Origin: Myxococcaceae bacterium
GTDB lineage: Bacteria > Myxococcota > Myxococcia > Myxococcales > Myxococcaceae
DNA: 64,000 nt
Direction: 5' to 3'
NCBI GenBank assembly: GCA_016926755.1
Contig: JAFGNZ010000374.1
Location: 1-64,000, forward strand
Shown: one piece after another, positions 53,299 through 63,105 of the stretch
Position numbering within the stretch: the stretch's first letter is position 1
Layout of the letters: every line of letters begins with the position of its first letter
The notes under the pieces: model-generated
Databases searched by the model: none
Told to the model about the DNA's origin: nothing
What the model saw: the letters and a program-made list of their open reading frames with translations, nothing else
Translations under genes and position numbers: made by a program

Positions 53299-54837
53299 AT
53301 GAGCCCCGTCGTCCAGGAATGGCTGAACCTCGTCGTCCGCTGGGCCCACGTGATCGCCGCCATCATGTGGATCGGCGACTCGTTCCTCTTCATGTGGCTG
53401 GACAGCCAGCTCCGCAAGCCGGACCGGCCGCTCCAGGGAGAAGTCGTCGGCGAGCTGTGGATGGCTCACAGCGGCGGCTTCTACGAGGTCGTCAAGCGCA
53501 AGAGCCTCGACTCCCTCCCGCCCCAGCTCCACTGGTTCAAGTGGGAGTCGTACTCGACGTGGATCTCCGGCTTCCTGCTGCTGATCATCGTCTACTACCT
53601 GGGCGATCGCGCCATGCTCACGGACGCGAGCTCGCCCCTGTCCCACCTCCAGGCCGTGGGCATCAGCCTCGGGCTCATCATCGGCGGCGTCGGCCTCTAC
53701 GATCTGCTCTGCCGCACGCCGCTCATCCGTGACAACCGCGTCTTCGGCGCGGTGGGCTTCCTCCTCATCGTCGCCGCCGCCTGGGGCATCACGCGCGTCT
53801 TCACCCCGCGCGCCGCCTTCCTCCAGGTGGGCGCCATGATCGGCTCCATCATGGCCTCCAATGTCTTCTTCCGGATCATCCCGGCGCAGCGGCACATGCT
53901 GGCCGCGACGAAAGAGGGCCGCCCCGTCGACACCTCCTACGGCATGCGCGCCAAGCAGCGCTCCACGCACAACCACTACCTGACGCTGCCCGTGCTGTTC
54001 ACCATGGTGTCCAACCACTTCCCGGTGCTCTTCGGGCACCCGGAGCCGTGGGCCGTGCTCGGGCTGCTGTTCCTCGCCGGCGCGGGCGTGAAGTACATCA
54101 TGAACTTCCGCGCGCGGACGCCCCCGGTGGTGCTCGGCGGCACGGCGCTGGCGCTCGCGGGCGTCGCGGTGATGACCGCGCCCAAGGGGCTCGAGTTCGA
54201 TCCCGCCCTGGCCGCGGGCCCCAAGGTCTCGTTCGCGACCGCGCAGGCCATCGTCCAGACGCGCTGCGTGACGTGCCACGCCGCGAAGCCCACCAACCCC
54301 TCGTTCACCGCGCCGCCGCTGGGCGTGATGCTCGACTCGCCCGAGCGCATCCAGGCCCAGGCCCAGCGGATCTTCGTGCGCGCGGTGCAGACCCACACCA
54401 TGCCGCTCGGCAACATGACCTCCATGCATGACGGGGAGCGGAGGCTGCTCGGCGCGTGGATCGCTCAGGGGGCCGACACGCGCGCCCCCGGCCCCGCCGC
54501 GGTGCCCGTGTTCTCCGCTCCCGCGGTGGTGTACGCGAGCCCCGTGGAGGAGGCGCGCGCCGTCTTCGTCCAGCGGTGCGCTCCCTGCCATGGTCCGCAG
54601 GGGCGCGGCGACGGCCCGTCCGCCGCGGCGCTGGAGACGAGGCCTCGCAACTACCACGACGCCGAGTGGCAGAAGACCGCGACCGACGCGAGCATCACGA
54701 AGGCGATCCTCGAGGGCGGCATGGCCGTGGGGAAGTCGGACATCATGCCGGCCAACCCCGACCTCGAGCAGAAGCCGGAGGTCGTCTCGGAGCTGGTGAA
54801 GCTGCTGCGCTCCTTCGGACGAGAGGGCCCCCCCTGA
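53299..54837 (+). CDS. puuD: Urate hydroxylase PuuD, membrane-bound with two cytochrome c domains
   Basis: Protein of 512 aa. The N-terminal half has about eight hydrophobic helices, starting with LVVRWAHVIAAIMWIGDSFLFMWL and including YSTWISGFLLLIIVYYLG, the classical PuuD opening. The C-terminal half has two CxxCH haem sites: RCVTCH near 325 and RCAPCHG near 427, each followed by a candidate axial Met (THTMPLGNM and SDIMPANPD). Known PuuD proteins have a single cytochrome c domain at the C-terminus, so the second one is an addition. The enzyme oxidises urate to 5-hydroxyisourate and passes electrons to the respiratory chain. It supplies the substrate of UraH. No uricase (UaO-type) gene is needed. 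Confidence 0.9.
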   Translation: MSPVVQEWLNLVVRWAHVIAAIMWIGDSFLFMWLDSQLRKPDRPLQGEVVGELWMAHSGGFYEVVKRKSLDSLPPQLHWFKWESYSTWISGFLLLIIVYYLGDRAMLTDASSPLSHLQAVGISLGLIIGGVGLYDLLCRTPLIRDNRVFGAVGFLLIVAAAWGITRVFTPRAAFLQVGAMIGSIMASNVFFRIIPAQRHMLAATKEGRPVDTSYGMRAKQRSTHNHYLTLPVLFTMVSNHFPVLFGHPEPWAVLGLLFLAGAGVKYIMNFRARTPPVVLGGTALALAGVAVMTAPKGLEFDPALAAGPKVSFATAQAIVQTRCVTCHAAKPTNPSFTAPPLGVMLDSPERIQAQAQRIFVRAVQTHTMPLGNMTSMHDGERRLLGAWIAQGADTRAPGPAAVPVFSAPAVVYASPVEEARAVFVQRCAPCHGPQGRGDGPSAAALETRPRNYHDAEWQKTATDASITKAILEGGMAVGKSDIMPANPDLEQKPEVVSELVKLLRSFGREGPP

Positions 54838-54861
54838 GCCCGCCCACACCGCGAGGCTCCC

Positions 54862-55935
54862 TCACCAGAGCATGTCCTGGTCTTCGGTGACGCCGGGTAC
54901 GTGGGACAGCGTGAGCGTGCGGCCCTCCACGCGCACCGTGCCCTCGAACAGGCCCACGGGCTGGGCGAAGTGGCTCACCACCAGGCGCAAGTCCTTCTCC
55001 TCCCGGTGGACGTAGATGGGCTTGAAGCGCAGGTCCACCGCGCCGTCCTCCGTCGTCACCCGCCACGGATCCAGCAGCTCCTTCGGGTCATACTCGAAGC
55101 GCGCGCGCCCCAGCGGGAAGAGCCGGTCCCCCACCCACAGCACGTTCTCGTTGTTGCCGGAGCCTTCGTTGAAGCCCGCCGCGAAGTTGAAGCCCACGGG
55201 CGTCCCATCCGCCAGCCGCCCCGCGGCGAAGGCCCACCGCCACGAGGTGTGCCGCGACAGGTAGCCCTGCGTGTAGTCCAGCCCACCCACCCCTCCATCC
55301 ATCCGGAAGCGCTTGCCCCCTGCCTCCAGGCTCCCGAGCGCCAGCAGGCCCCCTCGCTTCTGGGTGACGTTCACCAGCCCGTCCCCCTCCACCGGGGCAA
55401 TCAGCGTGAGCGCGGGAGGCCCGCCCGCCACCAGCAGCTCGCCGCGCCACTGGAGGGACTGGAGGCTGCCGGTGCGCATGCGGCTGACGTCCACCTCGAT
55501 CTGGTAGCGCTCATCGTCCTCGCCGCGCCGCGCGGACAGCCGGCCCCCCAGGGTCCGGAAGGAGGCGATGAGCCCGGCGCCGGGCCGATCGCTCACCTCC
55601 ACCTGGGGGCCTGGCGCTCCCAGGAAGCTCACGTCACACAGCGGCCGGCGCTCCTTGAGGTCCACCACGATCGCGAAGGCGCTGGAGGTGTAGCCCAGAT
55701 CCACCACCGTGAAGACGGCGGCCACCTCGGGCGTGGCGGCGAAGGTGTAGTGCCAGCGCTTGCGCTTGAGCAGGCGGGCTGCCCTCGCGGGAGCCCAGCG
55801 GCCCTGGAGCCGGCCCAGATCCACCTCGGGGAGCTCGCCCTGGTACTTGCCAAAGCGGGGCTCGCCCTGGTTCGTCGCCACGGAGCTCGGTACGGAAGGC
55901 AGCGACATCTCTCGCGCGGGTGTCATTTCCCTCAT
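54862..55935 (-). CDS. DUF2804 family protein
   Basis: Protein of 357 aa. The DUF2804 features RWHYTFAATPEVAAVFTVVDLGYTSSAFA near the N-terminus, GGLDYTQGYLSRHTSWRWAFAAG in the middle, and GFNFAAGFNEGSGNNENVLWVGDRL are all present. The fold is a beta-rich sandwich with unknown activity. No signal peptide or membrane segment. The exact start is uncertain: three ATGs within the first ten codons lack a well-spaced ribosome-binding site. The gene converges on puuD with 24 bp between the stops, so it is not part of the purine operon. Confidence 0.88.
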   Translation of the reverse strand: MREMTPAREMSLPSVPSSVATNQGEPRFGKYQGELPEVDLGRLQGRWAPARAARLLKRKRWHYTFAATPEVAAVFTVVDLGYTSSAFAIVVDLKERRPLCDVSFLGAPGPQVEVSDRPGAGLIASFRTLGGRLSARRGEDDERYQIEVDVSRMRTGSLQSLQWRGELLVAGGPPALTLIAPVEGDGLVNVTQKRGGLLALGSLEAGGKRFRMDGGVGGLDYTQGYLSRHTSWRWAFAAGRLADGTPVGFNFAAGFNEGSGNNENVLWVGDRLFPLGRARFEYDPKELLDPWRVTTEDGAVDLRFKPIYVHREEKDLRLVVSHFAQPVGLFEGTVRVEGRTLTLSHVPGVTEDQDMLW

Positions 55936-56010
55936 TGTGAAGGAGTGCCCGCGCGCTCGCCATGAAACACGCTCCCGGAGGAGCGATCGTGGACAGAGCT
56001 GCCCCCGGGA

Positions 56011-56580
56011 CTACCAGGTGATGTGCAGATCGAAACTGATGGGCGACTGCTGCAACACCCGGATGGAGGGGGTGCTGCGCGTCATCCGCAGGCCCTCCTC
56101 GAGGATGCCGCGCAGGAAGTAGGGAGACAGGCCCACGCCGGTGCGGAACTCCATGCGGAACTGGCGCTCCCCCACCTGGACGGCGTTGACCATGATGGGC
56201 GAGGAGTCGAACCGCAGGTGCTCCGGGAACTTCTTGAGGAAGCGCATGGGCCCGAGCAGCGGCATGCTCACCGACACCACCCGGCCCAACACCGTCTGGC
56301 AGAAGCCCTGCACGAACTGGTGTCCCAGCCGCCGCCGGCCCTCCTCCACCGTCAGGCCCGGGTAGAGGTGGCGGCAGGCCACGTCCAGACACTGCCGGAA
56401 CAGGCGCAGCGGGTACTGCGGCAACAGATCATCCCGATCAAAGCCCACCTCTCGCAGCTCCGCCTCGAGGTGCTCATCCCTCGGGAGCCCGTGCACGAAC
56501 AGGCTCTCGAAGAGGATGGCGCGCGTCATGGGCTCGACGCCAAGGGGGGGCGGCGTCAGCGGGCTCATCTTCGGCTGCAT
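56011..56580 (-). CDS. DUF2378 family myxobacterial protein
   Basis: Protein of 189 aa of the family annotated as DUF2378 (TIGR02265), almost restricted to myxobacteria. Characteristic elements are ILFESLFVHGL near the start, YPLRLFRQCLDVACRHLYPGLTVEEGRRRLG and the C-terminal FSMEFRTGVGLSPYFLRGILEEGL-type segment. The function is unknown. The ATG at 56580 is preferred over an upstream TTG at 56640; neither has a strong ribosome-binding site. No signal peptide. Confidence 0.85.
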   Translation of the reverse strand: MQPKMSPLTPPPLGVEPMTRAILFESLFVHGLPRDEHLEAELREVGFDRDDLLPQYPLRLFRQCLDVACRHLYPGLTVEEGRRRLGHQFVQGFCQTVLGRVVSVSMPLLGPMRFLKKFPEHLRFDSSPIMVNAVQVGERQFRMEFRTGVGLSPYFLRGILEEGLRMTRSTPSIRVLQQSPISFDLHITW

Positions 56581-56659
56581 GGCGCGGAGAGTCACACCAA
56601 CCGGCTCTGGAGGGAAGTCCCGGCTTGCACGGTCCGTCAAGTGAACAGGACGCAGCGCG

Positions 56660-57828
56660 TCACGAACGCCCGAAGATGATGCGCTCCTCGCCCAGCAGGC
56701 GCGTGGTGAGCCTCAGGCAGAGGGCCGCCGCGGCTGCGCACCCGGCCAGGCCCAGGAGGAAGGGCATGGCGCCGACGGCCTGGCCGCGCATCACCTCGCC
56801 CACCAGGAGCTGCTGGCTGAAGACGGGGATGGCGTACATCCACGGCTGGCTCTGGACGGGGGAGAGGGCCAGCACCATGCCGGGGAGCATGGGCAGCAGC
56901 AGCAGGAGCTGGAGGTATGTCTGCGCCTCCTTGAAGGAGCGCGCGTAGGTGGACACCAGCATCTGCCCCGCCGAGGCGAAGAAGGTCAGCGGCACCACCG
57001 CCGCGAGCATGCCGAGCACCGCCGGCACGTCGAAGCGGGCCTTCACCCCCAGGTCCTGCAGCGGCACGCGGTGGACCACCAGGAGGAAGGAGGCCATGCA
57101 CACCGCCACCGCGACGCCGGCGAGCACCACGGTGGTGAGCCACTTGCCCATCACGAGGGCGCCGCGCTGAACGGGGTTGATCAGCAGCGGCTCCAGCGAG
57201 CCGCGCTCGCGCTCGCCGGCCATGGTGTCGATGGCCACGTTCATGCCTCCCATGAAGGCGGCGAAGACGAGGAACAGGGGGATCATGTTGAGGACGTTGG
57301 CGGCCATGCGCTCCGGGGTGGCCAGGTCCACCTCGTCCACGCGCACGGGGAGGGCCAGCTCCGGGGAGACGCCGCGCACCCAGAGGCGCTGGCTGGCCAG
57401 CATGCCCGAGTAGCCCTCCAGCAGCGCGCGCAGGCGGCGGATGGTGGAGCGCGCCTGGTTGCGCGAGTTGTCCACCACCAGCTGGACGGCGGCGGTGCGC
57501 CCCTCGGTGAAGTCCTTGCCGTAGTCCGCGGGGACGATGAGGACGGCGTCCAGCTTGCCGGCCTCGATGCGGGCCTCGTAGTCGGCGGGCGCCTCGGTGA
57601 GGGTGGCGCCGTGGCGCTGGAGGAAGGCCATGAGGCTGGGGGCGTGCTCGCGGCCCACCACGGGCACCTCGAGCGGCTTGCCCTCCCGGAACCAGGAGGC
57701 CATCAGGGTGAACATCACCGCGAAGACGAGCGGGCCGATGAGCGGGCCGAAGAGGGCGCTCATCACCGAGCGCCGATCCCTCAGGTGGTCCTTCATCTCC
57801 TTGCGGAAGACGGTGGCGATGAGCCTCC

Positions 57829-57832
<4 letters not shown>
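56660..57832 (-). CDS. ABC-2 type exporter permease (NatB-like)
   Basis: Membrane protein of 390 aa. One helix at the N-terminus (LFGPLIGPLVFAVMFTLMASW) precedes a large periplasmic loop (~150 residues), then five more helices follow, including NMIPLFLVFAAFMGGMNVA and VVPLTFFASAGQMLVSTY. MAGERERGSLEPLLINPV is the typical ABC-2 coupling signature. It pairs with the ATPase gene that starts at 58563: the permease ATG overlaps the ATPase stop by 4 nt. The closest known function is sodium or drug efflux (NatAB/ABC-2), but the substrate is undetermined. Confidence 0.9.
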
Positions 57833-58563
<731 letters not shown>

Positions 58564-58575
58564 GGAGTGCTCTCA

Positions 58576-60060
58576 TCACGGCACGGGGCCGGCGAAGGAG
58601 GTGAAGAAGGGCGGGCGCGTCAGCTCCGGGCCGCATGTGGACTTCAACCCCTCCAGGCTGCCCTGCCGCACGAAGTCCGCCATCAACGACTGGATGCAAC
58701 CCACGCTCGCCGTGTTGTGCCCCACCCCGGGCACCACCACGTGCAGGCTGTGAGACAGCGTCTTCTTCGCCTCCTCGCCCCAGGCAGGAGGCGTCACCGG
58801 ATCCAGCTCACCGGACAGCAGCAGCGTGGGCACCGAGGAGCTCACAGGGCCCCGGTAGCCCTCCGGCAGCGTGCCCTTCGGCCACACCTTGCACGGCTCG
58901 AGCATGTTGCGCACCACCTGCTCGCCAAACCACGTGCCCTCCGCCTCCCGGGCGATGGCCTCGCCCGTGATGAAGGGCGCGTCCTCCGTGCAGATGACGG
59001 AGTAGAACATGCCGCGGCTGATCGTGTCGCTCATGCCCCCCGTGATGCCCTGGCTCAGCGCCACGAACGGGGCCCAGTCGCCCTTCGTCGCCCGGTCCAG
59101 CATCAACGGCACCAGCATGGCGATCTCGGGCGCGTAGAGCTGGCCGAATAGCATCTGCAGGAAGGTGTACCGGGAGAGCGTGACGTCCTCCGGCACACCG
59201 GTGCGCGGGTGCGGGATGGTCGCCTTCACCGGCGCCCGCCCCAGCTGCTCCAGCAGCGCCTGCACCCGGGGCCGCAGCTCGGGGAACGCCTTGGCGCAGC
59301 TCGCGTCCTTCTCACAGTGCTCGAAGAGCAGGTCCAGCGCGCGCTGGGCGTCCCTTGGCAGGGAGAGCGGCAGGTACAGGCTCATGGGCGCCACGCCGTC
59401 CAGGATGGTCGTGCGCACACGCTCCGGGTACTGGCGCATGTACACCAGCGCCGCGCGCGTCCCGTAGGAGACGCCCCACAGGTTGAGCTTCTCGTAGCCC
59501 AGCGCCTCGCGCACCTCGTCCAGATCCGCCATGGCGATGGGCGTGGTGTAGAGGCGGGGATCGGCGTCATACCCCGCCAGGCACTTGCGAAAGTCTTCCT
59601 CGCGGTAGGCGTCGTCGAACTGCGCGGCCAGGCTCGCGTCGGCCGGGTCCGCGTCGCACTCCAGCGGCCCGGAGGCGCCCGTGCCACGCTGGTCCACCAG
59701 GAGGATGTCCCGGTTGCGGTGGATCCGGTCCGCCCACTTCAGGATCGGCGTCTCCGTGGCCGCCTGCCCGGGCCCACCCGCCAGCAGCACCAGGGGATCC
59801 GGCTCCGGGCTGGCCGCCAGTGCGGGCACCACCACCACGCGCAGCGAAATCCTGCGCCCCTGCCTGGCGATCCGGTCCTCGAACACCTCATGGGTGCCAC
59901 AGAGGGTCGGGTATTCAATCCCCTCGACACGGCACGAGGTGAGCGCCAGCCGGCGCTCGGACTGCTGCGAGCTCCCCCGGGTGCAGGCCATCGCGAGCGC
60001 CACGGCGGCGATCAGCAGCACCACGAGCCGAGGTGGGGGGGTTTCGCCGGCCACGCGCAT
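58576..60060 (-). CDS. Lipoprotein alpha/beta hydrolase, TAP-like peptidase
   Basis: Protein of 494 aa with lipobox LAMAC at Cys26. An oxyanion-type GGPG (95-98), the nucleophile elbow GVSYG with Ser198, the acidic DPVTPP and the His in PGVGHNTA make a complete triad of the tricorn-interacting-factor/TAP (SCO7095-like) family that cleaves aminoacyl or tripeptidyl substrates. An extra disulfide pair (CDAD, CEKDASC) is likely in the cap. GGAGG lies immediately before the ATG; a GTG two codons later would have ideal spacing, so the start could be 60054. Function is probably secreted peptidase or esterase. Confidence 0.88.
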   Translation of the reverse strand: MRVAGETPPPRLVVLLIAAVALAMACTRGSSQQSERRLALTSCRVEGIEYPTLCGTHEVFEDRIARQGRRISLRVVVVPALAASPEPDPLVLLAGGPGQAATETPILKWADRIHRNRDILLVDQRGTGASGPLECDADPADASLAAQFDDAYREEDFRKCLAGYDADPRLYTTPIAMADLDEVREALGYEKLNLWGVSYGTRAALVYMRQYPERVRTTILDGVAPMSLYLPLSLPRDAQRALDLLFEHCEKDASCAKAFPELRPRVQALLEQLGRAPVKATIPHPRTGVPEDVTLSRYTFLQMLFGQLYAPEIAMLVPLMLDRATKGDWAPFVALSQGITGGMSDTISRGMFYSVICTEDAPFITGEAIAREAEGTWFGEQVVRNMLEPCKVWPKGTLPEGYRGPVSSSVPTLLLSGELDPVTPPAWGEEAKKTLSHSLHVVVPGVGHNTASVGCIQSLMADFVRQGSLEGLKSTCGPELTRPPFFTSFAGPVP

Positions 60061-60177
60061 CCTCCATCATTCTCCGAACGCCCAGGACTTACCACCCCAG
60101 GCCACATGGCGCACCTTCGTCCCCTCCCTCCTCGGGCTTTGAATCCCATCCCCATTCGGCCGTCGACAGCTAAGCCC

Positions 60178-61005
60178 ATGCCCAACATGAAACGCTCTTC
60201 CGTCCTCCTCCTGGCCCTGTGCTTCGTCACCCTCAGCGGCTGCGCCACGCTCAAGCAGCTCTTCAAGAAGCCGCGCGTCACCTTCAAGACCGCGCGCCTG
60301 TCGCACGCCTCGCTGTCCGACGCCACCGTGGACATCATCTACACGGTGGACAACCCCAACCAGTTCGGGCTGGCGCTGGCCAAGGTGGACTACGCCTTCT
60401 TCGTCGAGGGCAAGCAGGTGGTGGCCGGCGCCCCGCGCAAGGGCCTGAAGCTCAAGGCGCACGACAGCAGCGAGCTCGTCTTCCCCGCCAACATCCGCTT
60501 CGCGGACATCGTCCCCGTGGTGGAGACGTTCCTCACCAAGGACACGGCCACCTACAAGGTCCAGGGCAGCATCAGCATCGACACCCCGCTCGGCGTGCTG
60601 CCCTTCCCCCTGGAGCACGAGGGCACCTTCGAGATCCCCAAGATGCCGGACGTCCAGTTCCAGGCCCCGCGCATCACCAACATCAACCTCAGCGGCGCCA
60701 CGGTGGAGTTCCCCCTGAGCATCACCAACCGCAACAGCTTCCCCCTGCCCATCGCCGGCATCGCCGGGGATCTCAAGGTGGCGGGCGCCGCCGTGGGCAC
60801 CCTGTCCACGGGCGATCTCGGCAAGCTGGACGGCCGCGGCACCCGGCAGGTGACGCTCCCGCTGCAGATCAACTTCCTCAAGGCCGCCTCCGCCGCCTCG
60901 GCGCTGCGCTCGGGCAAGGCCCAGCTCAAGCTGAGCGGCCGCGTCACCTCCGGCAGCCAGAGCCTGCCCCTCAACATCGGCCAGGCTGTCCAGTTCCTGC
61001 GCTGA
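60178..61005 (+). CDS. LEA-type lipoprotein with WHy-like domain
   Basis: Protein of 275 aa. The lipobox LSGC lies near residue 22. Two LEA14/WHy-type beta sandwiches are visible: one around VDIIYTVDNPNQFGLALAKVDYAFFVEG, one around VEFPLSITNRNSFPLPIAGIAGDLKVAG. Such proteins are thought to bind hydrophobic or desiccation-related ligands at the membrane. It lies divergently from the TAP-like hydrolase gene across 117 bp. Two ATGs (60178 and 60187) are possible, neither with a strong ribosome-binding site. Confidence 0.88.
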   Translation: MPNMKRSSVLLLALCFVTLSGCATLKQLFKKPRVTFKTARLSHASLSDATVDIIYTVDNPNQFGLALAKVDYAFFVEGKQVVAGAPRKGLKLKAHDSSELVFPANIRFADIVPVVETFLTKDTATYKVQGSISIDTPLGVLPFPLEHEGTFEIPKMPDVQFQAPRITNINLSGATVEFPLSITNRNSFPLPIAGIAGDLKVAGAAVGTLSTGDLGKLDGRGTRQVTLPLQINFLKAASAASALRSGKAQLKLSGRVTSGSQSLPLNIGQAVQFLR

Positions 61006-61107
61006 GCCCTGGGGCCACCCGGCAGCCGCGCTTTACCCTCCGGCTCGCGCTCTGCCATGCTCGGGCTCCCTGCCAAGACATGTGGGGCACGAGCCCCGGA
61101 GGAACGA

Positions 61108-61551
61108 ATGATGACGCGGATGTGGGTGGCTGGTGGCCTGATGCTCGCGCTGGTGGGGTGCTCTCGGATCGAAACCCGTCCGGATCCCCGTGACGAGGAC
61201 CCCCTCTTCGGCACCAACGTCCCCATCTACAAGGCGCCCAGGACCAACCGCTGCGCGGCCCATGGGAAGTCCTCGGTGCGCTCCTCCTGCGAGGACGCCC
61301 TCTACCTGGCCACCGAGTACACCCGGCGCCTGGCGGTGGGTGATGATGTGTGCCTCGAGGGCGGCTATGGGGAGGACGTGGGGCCTGCCTGCCAGGCGCG
61401 CGCGGCCGTCATCGACACGGGCCCCAACGGGGTGAAGCTGGAGATCCGCAGCACCAAGCCGGACTCGCGCTGGTTCAACGCGGAGATGCGCCACGCCTGG
61501 TACGAGGAGGGAGCGCTGGTGGACCTCTACCTGGCCGAGCGGGGTTATTAA
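61108..61551 (+). CDS. Small lipoprotein
   Basis: Protein of 147 aa. The lipobox ALVGC follows a short hydrophobic stretch (WVAGGLMLALVGC). The mature part contains cysteines (NRCAAHGK, SSCEDAL, DVCLEGGYGEDVGPAC) that could form two disulfides and a beta-rich C-terminal half (KLEIRSTKPDSRWFNAEMRHAWYEEG). No family recognised. GGAGGAACGA precedes the start ATG. It is 103 bp downstream of the LEA gene and only 6 bp upstream of the EcsC-like gene, so it is probably cotranscribed with the latter. Confidence 0.78.
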   Translation: MMTRMWVAGGLMLALVGCSRIETRPDPRDEDPLFGTNVPIYKAPRTNRCAAHGKSSVRSSCEDALYLATEYTRRLAVGDDVCLEGGYGEDVGPACQARAAVIDTGPNGVKLEIRSTKPDSRWFNAEMRHAWYEEGALVDLYLAERGY

Positions 61552-61557
61552 AGAACC

Positions 61558-62184
61558 ATGGCCTTCTATGATCCGTTCGTCGAGCGCCTCTCGTCCTTCA
61601 AGAGGCTGTCCCCCGCGGAGCTGAAGAAGCTGGCGGGTGCCCGGCTGTCCGACCTGGTGCTGCAGGAGATCGCCCGCTCGCGCAAGCGCGTGGCCGAGCT
61701 GGAGAAGCGCTTCCCCTCGGCCGCCCCCAAGGAGCTGGCCCAGCACCTCATCGATGGGAAGAAGGCCCTGGCCGGCATGGCGGGCGGGGTGAGCGGCGTC
61801 TTCGGCCTCATCTCCGTGCCCGCGGACCTGGTGTTCATGTCCTGGCTGCAGATCATCCTCCTGGTGGATCTGGGCACGCTCTACAAGGTGAACCTCAAGA
61901 GCGAGCGCGCCCGGGGCGATCTGTTGGATCTGTTCGGCTACGCCAACGGGCTGGGGCCGCTGCAGCGCTCCAGCCCGAAGGTGCTCGGCGGCCTGGCCGC
62001 GAAGCTGCTGGCCAAGGGCGGGCTGCCCACGCTGGGCCGGGCCATGCCGCTGGTGGCCGCCCCCATCAGCGCCTACCTGAACAACCAGCACATCCAGTCG
62101 GTGGGCGATCAGGCCGTGCGCTTCTACGAGGGCTTCGACAAGGCGCACGCCAAGGCCCGCTCCCGCGAGAAGAAGGCGGGCTGA
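61558..62184 (+). CDS. EcsC-like protein
   Basis: Protein of 208 aa with features of the EcsC family: a leading helix, ERLSSFKRLSPAELKKLAGARLSDLVLQEIARSRKRV, and a hydrophobic centre MAGGVSGVFGLISVPADLVFMSWLQIILLVDLGTLY followed by LGGLAAKLLAKGGLPTLGRAMPLV. EcsC in Bacillus is linked to an ABC transporter and secretion, but most members are uncharacterised. It may associate peripherally with the membrane through the central segments. It lies 6 bp after the small lipoprotein and converges on the thioredoxin gene. Confidence 0.75.
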   Translation: MAFYDPFVERLSSFKRLSPAELKKLAGARLSDLVLQEIARSRKRVAELEKRFPSAAPKELAQHLIDGKKALAGMAGGVSGVFGLISVPADLVFMSWLQIILLVDLGTLYKVNLKSERARGDLLDLFGYANGLGPLQRSSPKVLGGLAAKLLAKGGLPTLGRAMPLVAAPISAYLNNQHIQSVGDQAVRFYEGFDKAHAKARSREKKAG

Positions 62185-62236
62185 CCCACCGCGCGGACGC
62201 CGTCCATGTCGAAGAGGACCGCCCGGAGCACGGCGC

Positions 62237-62620
62237 TCAGGCCTTGGGCGGCTCCGACTCCGCGCGCTGCGCGGCCACCTGCCGGCGCACGTCGTCCATG
62301 TCCAGCGCGCGCACCTTCGAGATGAGCTCCTCCAGCGCCGCCGCCGGCAGCGCGCCTGGCTGCTCGAACAGGAGGATGCCATCCCGGAAGATCATCAGCG
62401 TGGGGATGGAGCGGATCTCGAACGCCCCGGACAGCTCCTGCTGCGCGTCCGTGTCGATCTTCCCGAAAGTGATGTCCGTGTGCTTGTTGGACACCTGCTC
62501 GAAGATGGGGGCGAAGGCCCGGCACGGCCCGCACCAGGATGCCCACCAGTCCAGCAGGACGATGCCCTGCTTGCCCACGGTGTCCTTGAAGTTGTCCTTG
62601 CTGATCTCGACCGTCGCCAT
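62237..62620 (-). CDS. Thioredoxin
   Basis: Protein of 127 aa with the redox active site WCGPC (Cys30 and Cys33), VLLDWWASW before it, and the cis-Pro in IRSIPTLMIFRDG. A Glu/Lys/Ala-rich tail of ~20 residues follows. Reduces protein disulfides in the cytoplasm. It begins 20 bp after the FKBP gene on the same strand, a pairing that would suit protein folding or repair. AGAGAGG precedes the ATG at 62620. Confidence 0.95.
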   Translation of the reverse strand: MATVEISKDNFKDTVGKQGIVLLDWWASWCGPCRAFAPIFEQVSNKHTDITFGKIDTDAQQELSGAFEIRSIPTLMIFRDGILLFEQPGALPAAALEELISKVRALDMDDVRRQVAAQRAESEPPKA

Positions 62621-62640
62621 GTGTGGCCTCTCTGTCTCCA

Positions 62641-62964
62641 CTACTTCACGTCCAGCAGTTCCACCTCGAAGACGAGCGTGGAGTTGGGGGGGATGACCGG
62701 CGGGTAGCCGCGCGCCCCGTACCCCATCTCCGGAGGGATGGTGAGCTTGCGCACGCCCCCCACCTTCATGCCTGCCACGCCCTTGTCCCACCCCTGGATG
62801 ACCTGCCCGGCCCCGAGCCGGAAGGTGAAGCCCTGCCCGCGATCCCGGCTGCTGTCGAACTTGGAGCCGCTGGTGAGCGTACCCACGTAATGCACCGTCA
62901 CCGTCTTGCCCGAAGTCGCCTCGGCGCCGGTACCTACCTTGATGTCATCCACCTGCAAGCTCAT
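62641..62964 (-). CDS. FKBP-type peptidyl-prolyl cis-trans isomerase
   Basis: Protein of 107 aa that is a minimal FKBP: TVHYVGTLTSGSKFDSSRDRGQGFTF, GAGQVIQGWDKGVAGMKVGGVRKLTIPPEMGYGARG and PNSTLVFEVELLDV cover the whole fold. It lacks a signal peptide, so it should be cytoplasmic. It speeds prolyl isomerisation during folding. It precedes the thioredoxin gene by 20 bp and they are probably cotranscribed. Confidence 0.95.
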   Translation of the reverse strand: MSLQVDDIKVGTGAEATSGKTVTVHYVGTLTSGSKFDSSRDRGQGFTFRLGAGQVIQGWDKGVAGMKVGGVRKLTIPPEMGYGARGYPPVIPPNSTLVFEVELLDVK

Positions 62965-63105
62965 CCACGGTGCTCCTGGGAAAAGAGAAGAGGTTCCACC
63001 TTAACGCGCTGGGGGCGCTCGCGCTGCTTTCAGAACGACGGTGGCGCGGCACCCTGTTCGCTCCCGGGTACCGCGCCACCTGTTCAGGCCCCTGTCTCGC
63101 TCGGG

